DNA of 64,000 nt, taken from positions 1-64,000 of the forward strand of contig BAHP02000011.1 of NCBI GenBank assembly GCA_000508865.1. The letters run 5' to 3'. Source of the stretch: Clostridiales bacterium VE202-01 (lineage in GTDB: Bacteria; Bacillota_I; Bacilli_A; Erysipelotrichales; Coprobacillaceae). The notes beneath the pieces were generated by a model. The model was not told the DNA's origin and did no database searches. It worked only from the letters and a program-made list of their open reading frames with translations. The first letter of the stretch is position 1. Each line of letters begins with the position of its first letter. Made by a program: the position numbers and the translations under genes. Positions 45,642 to 52,415 of this stretch are shown piece by piece.

Positions 45642-46026
45642 TGATTGTTTCCTCCTTCTGTTTGTACAGCACTTCGGCTGAATTAATATTGATTTCCAGC
45701 ATCCCTACAAACACCTGATAGTACAGCAGGCATATCTGTTCATCCTCTCTTGCCAGATACAATCCTTCCAGTTCATTGGACGGATGTTTCATTCCGTATA
45801 CTGCCTGACAGATATCATGGATTTTCTCACATTCCACACTTCTAAGATGCATCTCCAAGGTGTGATTAAATCTCTGCCAGTCCTCCAGTTTCTGATTTAC
45901 TGCCATCATGCACTGGAACAGTTCCGCTGCTTCACATGCTGCTGACAGCACTACATTTTTGTTGTTGATACTTCCATCGGCATTTTTCATATGCCCTACC
46001 ATATACGCCTGATCTACTGAAACCAT
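45634..46026 (-). CDS. Conserved ICE protein of unknown function
   Basis: Protein of 130 residues, helical, no membrane segment (AYMVGHMKNADGSINNKNVVLSAACEAAELFQCMM...). It lies between ssb and the first RepA gene and overlaps the latter, which suggests a role in replication control. RBS GGAGGATAAAAG precedes the ATG. Family not recognised. Confidence 0.65.
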   Translation of the reverse strand: MVSVDQAYMVGHMKNADGSINNKNVVLSAACEAAELFQCMMAVNQKLEDWQRFNHTLEMHLRSVECEKIHDICQAVYGMKHPSNELEGLYLAREDEQICLLYYQVFVGMLEININSAEVLYKQKEETINE

Positions 46027-46039
46027 CTTTTATCCTCCT

Positions 46040-46438
46040 CTATCTAAACGGCATTTCTTCTTCCATACCCTCTGGGATCTCTAAGAACCCTTCCGCATCT
46101 TCTGGAAACGGTGGTCTGTCAACCATTTTTGCACCTGCGAATTCAATCCGGTTTGCATACACTTCGGTGGTATAGATCTTTTTCCCAGTATCCTTATCTT
46201 CATAATTACCTGTGACAATCTCGCCTTCCACCATGACCTTCGTTCCCTGCATCAGATAATCTCTGGCAAATTCTGCTTTCTTTGCAAAAGCCTTTACCGG
46301 AATGAAACTGACTTCATCGGAATAATTTCTTCTGACTGCCAGAACAAACTTGGCAATCTTATGAAGTCCTTTTTCATTCTCCACTTCGTTGTATCCGGGA
46401 TTTCTTACTAATCGCCCGGAAATAACTGTTGTATTCAT
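46040..46438 (-). CDS. ssb: Single-stranded DNA-binding protein
   Basis: SSB of 132 residues with an OB fold: MNTTVISGRLVRNPGYNEVENEKGLHKIAKFVLAVRRNY, then FIPVKAFAKKAEFARDYLMQGTKVMVEGEI. The tail ends in EEEMPFR rather than the usual DDDIPF, a small deviation in the motif that recruits partner proteins. ICE-encoded SSBs protect transferred single strands. Confidence 0.9.
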   Translation of the reverse strand: MNTTVISGRLVRNPGYNEVENEKGLHKIAKFVLAVRRNYSDEVSFIPVKAFAKKAEFARDYLMQGTKVMVEGEIVTGNYEDKDTGKKIYTTEVYANRIEFAGAKMVDRPPFPEDAEGFLEIPEGMEEEMPFR

Positions 46439-46451
46439 TGGCTTACCCCTC

Positions 46452-46850
46452 CTATGCTTTCATTGATTTGTAACAGATACCGATACATGGTCCACATTTT
46501 CCATAGGCACATCCGTAACATTCATCTTTTTCCAACTCTTCCTGCTTCATTTCATCGGCAAACATTCCTAACAGTGTTGTGTAAATCTTTTTCATTGCCA
46601 GGAATTTTTCTTCTGCTTTTTCCATCTTCTCTTTGTAAAATGGGATCAGTTCACGAAGAACTGGATGGAAACGTTCATTTTCATCATCCCAGGCACAGGT
46701 TTTCATCATACAGCGTGGCTGTTTCTCATAATTGCCCAGATAATATGGGCAGAACGTACAGCCTCTTTTTTTAACAATTGCCACCGGAATCACTGGCATC
46801 TGACTTTTGATTTCCTTTGTTACATGCTTACTTTCAATTCGCTCTCTCAT
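46452..46850 (-). CDS. Cysteine-rich ICE protein
   Basis: Protein of 132 residues; start placed at MRERIESKHVT (46850), eight bases after GGAGG. It has a CTFCPYY...CMMKTCAW set and a C-terminal CYGCAYGKCGPCIGIC cluster, ten Cys in all, suggesting zinc or iron-sulfur binding. Conserved next to ssb in related elements; function unknown. Confidence 0.7.
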   Translation of the reverse strand: MRERIESKHVTKEIKSQMPVIPVAIVKKRGCTFCPYYLGNYEKQPRCMMKTCAWDDENERFHPVLRELIPFYKEKMEKAEEKFLAMKKIYTTLLGMFADEMKQEELEKDECYGCAYGKCGPCIGICYKSMKA

Positions 46851-46918
46851 CTTAAAAATCCTCCAAGAATATATATATTTGCAAAAGGGAATTCCCCTGA
46901 ATTGCCTGTTTTTAAGCA

Positions 46919-46967
46919 CAAAAAAAGAGGCAGACTTACGATTTTTATTTTCGCAAGCCTGCCTCTT
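46919..46967 (-). terminator. Strong terminator
   Basis: Arms 46925-46940 and 46952-46967 (AAGAGGCAG.CTT.CG) with an AT loop, followed on the minus strand by TTTTTTTG. It lies between the small membrane-protein gene and the Cys-rich gene and may isolate the par region from the rep region. Confidence 0.82.
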
Positions 46968-46981
46968 ATCAATCTAATATT

Positions 46982-47293
46982 CTATTTTCCAATGACATAC
47001 CGTATAAACACGTATATCGCTCTGATCACATACACTGGAATCATGATGCTTCCAATCAATGCTCCAATAATGACACTTAATGCAGCCATCCCAAGTGTTG
47101 CTGTGGTATCCATTCCTCTCGGAATTAGAATCAACCGCATTTTATGTATTCCAAATGGAAGTCCGGCAATAAATACCCACCAGAACCAATCCGTCTGCCC
47201 ACTGACCTTCATAATTGTTTTTGTCATCCAAAACCAGAATACCATAAATGCCAGTGGCAGAATTGATTTTTTAATTACATCTTCAATCGTCAT
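46982..47293 (-). CDS. Small membrane protein
   Basis: Protein of 103 residues with three or four hydrophobic segments (SILPLAFMVFWFWM, FWWVFIAGLPFG, LGMAALSVIIGALIGSIMIPVYVIRAIYVFI). No family recognised. Start ATG overlaps the stop of the upstream 53-residue gene (ATGA). Confidence 0.65.
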   Translation of the reverse strand: MTIEDVIKKSILPLAFMVFWFWMTKTIMKVSGQTDWFWWVFIAGLPFGIHKMRLILIPRGMDTTATLGMAALSVIIGALIGSIMIPVYVIRAIYVFIRYVIGK

Positions 47294-47451
47294 CTTTTTT
47301 TCTCCCTCTGTCTGATTCCTTCCGCCACCTCCCGATTAAGGTTTGCCAGTATTTCTCTAACCACAGGAGAATCCAATCGAAAGGTTTCCAGATCTTTCTC
47401 CGTAAGCTCCCTTCCGTTCGCATCATATCTTCGTACAATTTTTAAAGCCAT
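47290..47451 (-). CDS. Small protein, 53 residues
   Basis: ATG at 47451 behind GGAAGTGAAAGT, TGA at 47290. Product MALKIVRRYDANGRELTEKD, then LETFRLDSPVVREILANLN: charged and soluble. Coupled by ATGA overlap to the downstream membrane-protein gene and 4 bp after the preceding gene. Function unknown. Confidence 0.6.
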   Translation of the reverse strand: MALKIVRRYDANGRELTEKDLETFRLDSPVVREILANLNREVAEGIRQREKKR

Positions 47452-47455
47452 ACTT

Positions 47456-47590
47456 TCACTTCCTTCCTGCTGATAATCCTAATGTTTTCAACAAATGTTT
47501 AAATTTCTCTCTTTTTATCCGTTTAACACGTATCTTTTCTATCTTTTTCAGATAGACTTGTATTCTACTTGCCATATCTTCATTGTTCAT
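47456..47590 (-). CDS. Small basic protein, 44 residues
   Basis: ATG at 47590 overlaps the parB stop (ATGA); TGA at 47456. Product MNNEDMASRIQVYLKKIEKI, then RVKRIKREKFKHLLKTLGLS: a basic helix. Its tight coupling to parB suggests it is real. Function unknown. Confidence 0.6.
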   Translation of the reverse strand: MNNEDMASRIQVYLKKIEKIRVKRIKREKFKHLLKTLGLSAGRK

Positions 47591-48492
47591 TCTTTACCCT
47601 CTCTTTCTGCCCACGATGCCAGAAGCATAAATATAATTTCTTCCATCTGAGTCTTTGTATATGTCTCTGGAAAATATTGTTTCAATTTCTTCGCCGGAAT
47701 CTGCACCTGAACTTTTTCAATACTTTCATTCATGCAAATCTGGTCAATCTCTGAATACGTCAACATCCGTTCTTTTGAAATCTGTTTCAATTCCTTTGCC
47801 TGCTTCATGGACGGTACTATATTGTGATTATGCATATACTGAAGTAATATCTGCTGCTCTTCAGTTCTCAAATAGGAAACTTCAACAGCTGTATTAAAGG
47901 GAAGCTTCTTCTCGTCTGCCAATTCTAAAAACTCTGCGATCAACTCTGTCAGATGAATATATCGAAGAATCTGTCTGGAACTATCTCCTGTATTCTGACT
48001 GACTTCTTCCGCCGCTAACTTCTTGCCAACTTGGCAAGAAGTTAAATCAGACCGTTTCCCCTGACGCTTTAACGCCTCATATTTCATTTTATAAGCGAAT
48101 GCCTTTTCGCTGATTAGTAGCTCTTCTCGCTGAATGTTGGAATCTACCATGATCACCGTCGCTTCGTCATCTGTAATATCTTTGATGATAACCGGCATTT
48201 TCTCTAATCCTGCAAGTTCACATGCTCGTTTTCGCCGATGACCAGCTACAAGCTCATAACCACCGGACTCTCTCAACCGCACAATACCGGGAACCAACAC
48301 GCCATATTGTGTAATGCTTTCAGACAATTCCTCCATTTTCTTATCATCTTTTACTTGAAATGGGTGATTTGGAAACGGATGAAGGCTTCCTATTGCTATC
48401 TCACTGATTCCATTGGTTGTCTCTTCGCTTGTTCCAAACAACGCATCAAGCGGCTGTAAGGAAATGGGTGTTGCTCTTTTTTTAGATGGCAT
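47587..48492 (-). CDS. parB: ParB/Spo0J-family partition protein
   Basis: Protein of 301 residues. ParB N-terminal domain with IAIGSLHPFPNHPFQV, VPGIVRLRESGGYELVAGHRRKRA (GHRR CTP-binding box) and ERE-like NIQREEL; central HTH region around DLTSCQVGKKL and SSRQILRYIHLTELI. The C-terminal half is of an ICE type. With ParA it would keep the replicating circular ICE from being lost. It overlaps parA by 11 bp. A 29-bp palindrome lies within its coding sequence. Confidence 0.9.
   Translation of the reverse strand: MPSKKRATPISLQPLDALFGTSEETTNGISEIAIGSLHPFPNHPFQVKDDKKMEELSESITQYGVLVPGIVRLRESGGYELVAGHRRKRACELAGLEKMPVIIKDITDDEATVIMVDSNIQREELLISEKAFAYKMKYEALKRQGKRSDLTSCQVGKKLAAEEVSQNTGDSSRQILRYIHLTELIAEFLELADEKKLPFNTAVEVSYLRTEEQQILLQYMHNHNIVPSMKQAKELKQISKERMLTYSEIDQICMNESIEKVQVQIPAKKLKQYFPETYTKTQMEEIIFMLLASWAEREGKE
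48016..48044. promoter_or_regulatory. 29-bp perfect palindrome inside parB (candidate parS or operator)
   Basis: Left arm TAACTTCTTGCCAA (48016-48029), centre C (48030), right arm TTGGCAAGAAGTTA (48031-48044): 14 matched pairs without a mismatch. It encodes LTSCQVGKKL of ParB. There is no T-run, so it is not a terminator. It differs from the Spo0J parS sequence TGTTTCACGTGAAACA. Confidence 0.7.
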
Positions 48493-49267
48493 CTTTCAGC
48501 ACCTCCTCCGTCACTCTCCGATAAGCTTCTGTAGCTTTGCCTTTCGGATCATAAGAGAAAATACTCTGTCCTTCTCTGACTGCCTCCTTCATTCTTACGG
48601 AAAATGGAATATAATTATCAAAGATATTAATTTGACTTCCATATACATTTCTGAGAAGTTCCATATTATTCCTGGCATCATTCGTATGAGCATCCACCAT
48701 CGTAAACAGAATTCCACCGACTTGCAGCTTCGGATTGATTTGCTTACGGACCTTACCGATCGTTTTTAATAACTGCTGCAATCCTTTGATTGGCAGGTAA
48801 GACGCTTCAACCGGAATTAGTACTTCATCTGATGCAGCCAGTGCATTGATTGTGATCATTCCCAATGATGGCATACAATCAATGATAATTGCATCATATT
48901 GATCCTTGATACCATATAAAATCTGTTTCAATACATATTCCCTGCTCATTGCATTTACCAACTGTACTTCCGTACCTGCCAGTCCAATGTTAGAACAGAT
49001 AATGTCTATTCCTTCTGCCTGATGCCTGATATAACAGTCTGAAGGAATATCTTCATCTTTCATTACTGTATCCATAAGAGCTGTAAGTGTTTCATTACTT
49101 TCATCACAATCACGATATCCAAATCCTGCGGATACATCAGACTGTGGATCTGCATCTACAATCAACACTTTCATATTCTTTTGTGCCAATCCTACTGCTA
49201 AATTAGCTGTACATGCGGATTTTCCCGTTCCCCCTTTTTGGTTTACAATAGAAATAATTCTAGCCAT
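48482..49267 (-). CDS. parA: ParA/Soj-family partition ATPase
   Basis: ATPase of 261 residues; start at MARIISIVNQKGGTGKSACT (49267) behind AAAGGTGATG. The deviant Walker A KGGTGKS, Walker A' VDADPQSD and Walker B IIDCMPSLG are present. Together with ParB it positions the ICE circle. A terminator hairpin separates it from the truncated integrase gene. Confidence 0.92.
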   Translation of the reverse strand: MARIISIVNQKGGTGKSACTANLAVGLAQKNMKVLIVDADPQSDVSAGFGYRDCDESNETLTALMDTVMKDEDIPSDCYIRHQAEGIDIICSNIGLAGTEVQLVNAMSREYVLKQILYGIKDQYDAIIIDCMPSLGMITINALAASDEVLIPVEASYLPIKGLQQLLKTIGKVRKQINPKLQVGGILFTMVDAHTNDARNNMELLRNVYGSQINIFDNYIPFSVRMKEAVREGQSIFSYDPKGKATEAYRRVTEEVLKDAI

Positions 49268-49290
49268 TTTTTCATCACCTTTCAATCAAT

Positions 49291-49350
49291 AAAAATGACC
49301 GAATCAGCTAAACAGATTTTCATCCATTACGAGCTAATTCGGTCCTGTTT
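49291..49350 (-). terminator. Terminator between integrase and parA
   Basis: Arms GACCGAATCAGCT (49297-49309) and AGCTAATTCGGTC (49332-49344), one mismatch, followed on the minus strand by ATTTTTATTG and on the plus strand by CTGTTTTT. Could end transcription in both directions. Confidence 0.8.
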
Positions 49351-50181
49351 TTCGCTATTAAATTGTAATATCACCACTTTCGTGATACAGTAAAAGCATC
49401 TCAGATAAAAGCGGAAATTTTCTTTCATCTGAATAAGTTTTTTATAAAAGGTAGGCCTTTCCTTCATAAATTTGTTGATTCGTTGCAAGTTTTTTTCAGG
49501 ACCAAATCGACTCAACCCCTTGTATTTACTGGGTTTCCGTTGATTTAGTCTTATTTTATCATCATCATCCCCCATTCTCAATCCACACCAATAGAAAATT
49601 TCAAATACATAAAAGGATATGGGCTTATCTGCAACCGCTTCAATGAACTGTGTATACTCTTCTTTTGTCCAGAAAAGCATTTCCTTTGATTTTTCTCTCC
49701 CCATAGATCCCGCCTTACGTGCAACATTACTTTTCAAATCATAAAAGTTAACCGCATGATTCAAAATCGCACTCATTTGATTGTGGATTGTCTTAAGATA
49801 CACCTGCGAATATCCTTTTCCGTTAGCGTCTCTATGATCCATGATCATGTTCTGCCACTGACGGATATCTGCCGTCTTGATCTCCTGCAGTTTTCTGTCC
49901 GTAAAATACGGGAGAATCTTCTTATCGACAATGTGCTTTTTAGTCAGCCAGGTATTATATTTAATCCTGGGTTTAATATCGTTCAGATAAATATTCACAA
50001 AATCTCCGAATGTCATATCCAGACTTCTATTTTCCTTTAATTTGAACGCCCTCTCCCAGTCTTGCGCATCACATTTGCGCCTAAATCCTCTCTTTGTTTT
50101 TTGCTTTCTAGCACCTGTCCAATCCTTATAATATGTGCGAACTTCATAAGTGTTGGTCTTTTTGTTTTTAATAACTGCCAT
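49327..50181 (-). pseudogene. int: Tyrosine integrase, truncated in the catalytic domain
   Basis: N-terminal part of a Tn916-like integrase. Residues 1-50 are the arm-type DNA-binding domain (MAVIKNKKTNTYEVRTYYKD), ~55-155 the core-binding domain, and the catalytic domain begins with FEIFYWCGLRMG, whose Arg202 is the first catalytic residue. From residue ~205 (about 49,569) the sequence turns into DDDDKIRLNQRKPSKYKG..., unlike any integrase; the box II His-x-x-Arg and the nucleophile Tyr are missing. Length 284 against about 390 normally. The enzyme is almost surely inactive, so the ICE needs another recombinase to leave. Confidence 0.82.
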
Positions 50182-50212
50182 TCATTTTCACCTTCTTTCT
50201 TGAACTCTCACA

Positions 50213-50401
50213 TTATTTTGTTTCGCTCATACCATAAACACGTTCTTCAAAATATTTACGGCTAATTTTGCCCTTAACAACCACAAATCCCTGTTTTTCC
50301 AGTTCATCGTTCAACTTGCGTACCAGACGATATGCAAAGGAATCAGATACTTCTAATTCCCGGGCAACTTCTTTCGCTGAGATAAATAATTTGCTCGCCA
50401 T
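50213..50401 (-). CDS. Excisionase-like HTH protein
   Basis: Protein of 62 residues, MASKLFISAKEVARELEVSD, then SFAYRLVRKLNDELEKQG: a MerR/Xis-type winged helix typical of the gene directly upstream of int in Tn1549/Tn916 relatives. RBS GGAGGAAAA. It would bend DNA for excision and may regulate int. Transcribed from the promoter 50464-50492, which is overlain by repressor operators. Confidence 0.8.
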   Translation of the reverse strand: MASKLFISAKEVARELEVSDSFAYRLVRKLNDELEKQGFVVVKGKISRKYFEERVYGMSETK

Positions 50402-50439
50402 ATTTTTTTCCTCCTTTCCCTTTTTATAAATTGTATCAG

Positions 50440-50541
50440 TTCATTTTTGAACGGTACGCTTGTATCATAACATTTCATTTTCGAAATGTCAACAGAATAA
50501 TTTCAATATTGAACGGTTTGTTTTTATATTTCATTTTTGAA
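50440..50541. promoter_or_regulatory. Divergent control region with four operators
   Basis: Four copies of the 12-bp near-palindrome TTCAwTwTTGAA: 50440-50451, 50474-50485, 50502-50513 (perfect, TTCAATATTGAA) and 50530-50541. The second sits exactly in the spacer of the xis/int promoter, the first just past its -10, and the fourth close to the -10 of the repressor gene (TATAAT, 50552-50557). The layout fits an autoregulated lysogeny-type switch run by the XRE protein encoded at 50590. Confidence 0.8.
50464..50492 (-). promoter_or_regulatory. Promoter of the xis-int operon
   Basis: Minus strand TTGACA (50487-50492), 17-bp spacer, TATGAT (50464-50469): close to sigma-A consensus. Operator 2 lies inside the spacer. 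Confidence 0.85.
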
Positions 50542-50589
50542 CTGTTTATGCTATAATAAGAGACAATAACTGTGAAGGAGCGATCAATT

Positions 50590-51021
50590 ATGACTGTTGG
50601 AGATAAAATCAGAAAATATCGGTTAGAACAAGGATATACCCAAAAAGAATTGGCCATAAAGGCTGGACTAAGTGAGTCAGCTATAAGAAATTATGAACTG
50701 GGGAACCGCACCGCTTCCCAGGATCAATTAGAAAAAATTGCCAATGCATTAAAAATCAGCCCATTCGCACTGGCTGATCCAAACTTTGATACCTATATAA
50801 GTGTTATGCATTCCCTATTCGCACTGGAAGACCAGTATGGACTCCATGCCTACAGAGATGAATCCGGGGTACCTCAACTGATGTTTAAGGATAAAGGGCA
50901 TGATTCATTAAATATGCTAGATCAAATCGGTGAATGGGCAGATATATACCAGAAATACAGAAACGAGGAAATTACGGAAGAGGAATACTTAGCCTGGAGA
51001 AGTAAGTACCCAAATAAGTAA
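50590..51021 (+). CDS. XRE-family ICE repressor
   Basis: Repressor-like protein of 143 residues; start MTVGDKIRKYRLEQGYTQKE at 50590 behind GAAGGAG. HTH at residues ~8-60 (LAIKAGLSESAIRNYELGNR). The C-terminal half (FALEDQYGLHAYRD ... EYLAWRSKYPNK) is the form seen in Tn1549-like regulators. Divergent from xis, with four operators between them, so it probably represses excision and its own gene. It is followed 16 bp later by the HEPN gene. Confidence 0.87.
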   Translation: MTVGDKIRKYRLEQGYTQKELAIKAGLSESAIRNYELGNRTASQDQLEKIANALKISPFALADPNFDTYISVMHSLFALEDQYGLHAYRDESGVPQLMFKDKGHDSLNMLDQIGEWADIYQKYRNEEITEEEYLAWRSKYPNK

Positions 51022-51037
51022 ATTTGAGGATAATGAA

Positions 51038-52312
51038 ATGCAAATAAATCTCATATTCGAAAGAAAAGTCAAAAATGACCAAAACTATCCCAATGCCCAA
51101 TCCATATTTAAAGAAATGTTCAACCTTATATTTGAACAAATAACCAACAACACGTTTGTTTATAAAACTAATAATATTCCCTATACTATTAATTATAAAT
51201 GTAGCGGAGTAAACAACGAAATATATTATCTATCAGTATCACACAATTCCAAGCCTTCGATTGATGCCAAAGTATTAAATTTAGTAACTAAATGCATACA
51301 AAAAGGAAGCCATAGGAAAGACTTTTATATATTCTACGCCTACGATGAAGCATCCGAATATTATTGTGCGAAGTTGGCACCTCGTTTTGGGAAATTTGAA
51401 AGATTAATGAGAGAATTTATATATGTAAATCTAACCATAAGCCTCAAATCCCAATGGTTTGAACAATCTTTTACGGAAGATTTAAAAAACGAAATAAAGG
51501 CAAAACTAAATAATCAAAATTCATTAATTGAACAGGCACTCTATGAAATGACATTTGCACAATTATATGATTTTTTATTTGTCGAATATGCTTACACTTC
51601 TCCTGACTGTGTTATCTATGAAAGGCTATTACCTTTAGATTTAGAGAATACTGATAAGCAAACCATAATTGATGCAATTAATACTTGCAAAAAAATCAGC
51701 CTATGGGATCGTTACTTCCTATCTTCCCAAATGGATTTAAAGGATTATCTTAACGATATGCGAGAATACCGTAATAAAGTGGCTCATAATAAATTTATTA
51801 CTTCTGAAGAATATGAAAAATGCACAAAAAATTTAAAAATAATAAATAAGCAACTATCTTTAGCCATAAATAATCTCTATTCTCAGGTATATTCCGAAGA
51901 AACTTGGTCTTATATTGGTACACTACTGTCAACAGCATTCTCTGAATTTTTCAAAAATAATTCAGCAATATTTGATGCTGTACAACAAAGTCTCAGTACA
52001 CTAGGAAAAATTTACTCCGAAATATCAGACTCTTTGACCAAAAATTTTAGGCAAAGTATTTCTAATATAAATAAAATTGCATCCATCCCTGTAGCACCTG
52101 TCAAAATTGAAGGAAGTAGCTGTTTGCGAACCGCATCAACTACCTGCCAATCTCCAATTCAGGTTAAAGTTGACACTTCCACTCCTTTAGAAATAAAAAC
52201 AAAAAATGATAGTTCTATACTTTCAAACATTAAAACCTCTAATCATATAGATGATGTATTAAATAAAACTAGTAGTTCAGACATTAGCCATGAAAATGCT
52301 TCTGAAATATAA
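51038..52312 (+). CDS. HEPN-domain protein, candidate abortive-defence effector
   Basis: Protein of 424 residues, not a standard ICE gene. Residues ~115-285 look like a HEPN fold: an N-terminal helix FERLMREFIYVNL and the motif YRNKVAH at 244-250, in which Arg245 and His250 form the R-x4-6-H nuclease signature. The first ~110 residues form a separate alpha/beta part; the last ~130 are helical then low complexity (Ser/Thr/Lys-rich). RBS GAGG, eight bases before ATG. Much more AT-rich than the ICE backbone. Co-transcription with the ICE repressor means it would be expressed while the ICE is integrated. HEPN proteins often cleave RNA in defence or toxin systems; the specific function here is inference. 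Confidence 0.65.
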   Translation: MQINLIFERKVKNDQNYPNAQSIFKEMFNLIFEQITNNTFVYKTNNIPYTINYKCSGVNNEIYYLSVSHNSKPSIDAKVLNLVTKCIQKGSHRKDFYIFYAYDEASEYYCAKLAPRFGKFERLMREFIYVNLTISLKSQWFEQSFTEDLKNEIKAKLNNQNSLIEQALYEMTFAQLYDFLFVEYAYTSPDCVIYERLLPLDLENTDKQTIIDAINTCKKISLWDRYFLSSQMDLKDYLNDMREYRNKVAHNKFITSEEYEKCTKNLKIINKQLSLAINNLYSQVYSEETWSYIGTLLSTAFSEFFKNNSAIFDAVQQSLSTLGKIYSEISDSLTKNFRQSISNINKIASIPVAPVKIEGSSCLRTASTTCQSPIQVKVDTSTPLEIKTKNDSSILSNIKTSNHIDDVLNKTSSSDISHENASEI

Positions 52313-52347
52313 AATTATTGTCATTTGATTGTCACGACACATAGAAA

Positions 52348-52387
52348 AAGCCCGCAACCCCGCATAAATGCTGGGATTGTGGGCTTT
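52348..52387. terminator. Bidirectional terminator between HEPN gene and guaA
   Basis: Arms 52348-52360 (AAAGCCCGCAACC) and 52374-52387 (GGATTGTGGGCTTT) form a long stem; on the minus strand TTTTTC follows, on the plus strand TTTACTC. It serves guaA and perhaps the HEPN gene. Confidence 0.8.
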
Positions 52388-52415
52388 ACTCTCCTATTCG
52401 AACTCTATTGTCCCT
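52388..52415. other. Presumed ICE attachment site at the guaA 3' end
   Basis: The last codons of guaA (GGG ACA ATA GAG TTC GAA TAG on the minus strand) give GTIEFE instead of the common TIEWE, as expected if the ICE supplied the 3' end. The 3' end of guaA is a known target of tyrosine integrases. Base composition and gene strand pattern change here. No second copy of this sequence was found in the window, so the core is not proven. Confidence 0.55.

Noticed and set aside
49350-49570. Group II intron or insertion sequence in the integrase gene
   Set aside because: The foreign stretch is only about 220 bp, with no transposase or reverse-transcriptase motif and no recognisable terminal inverted repeats.
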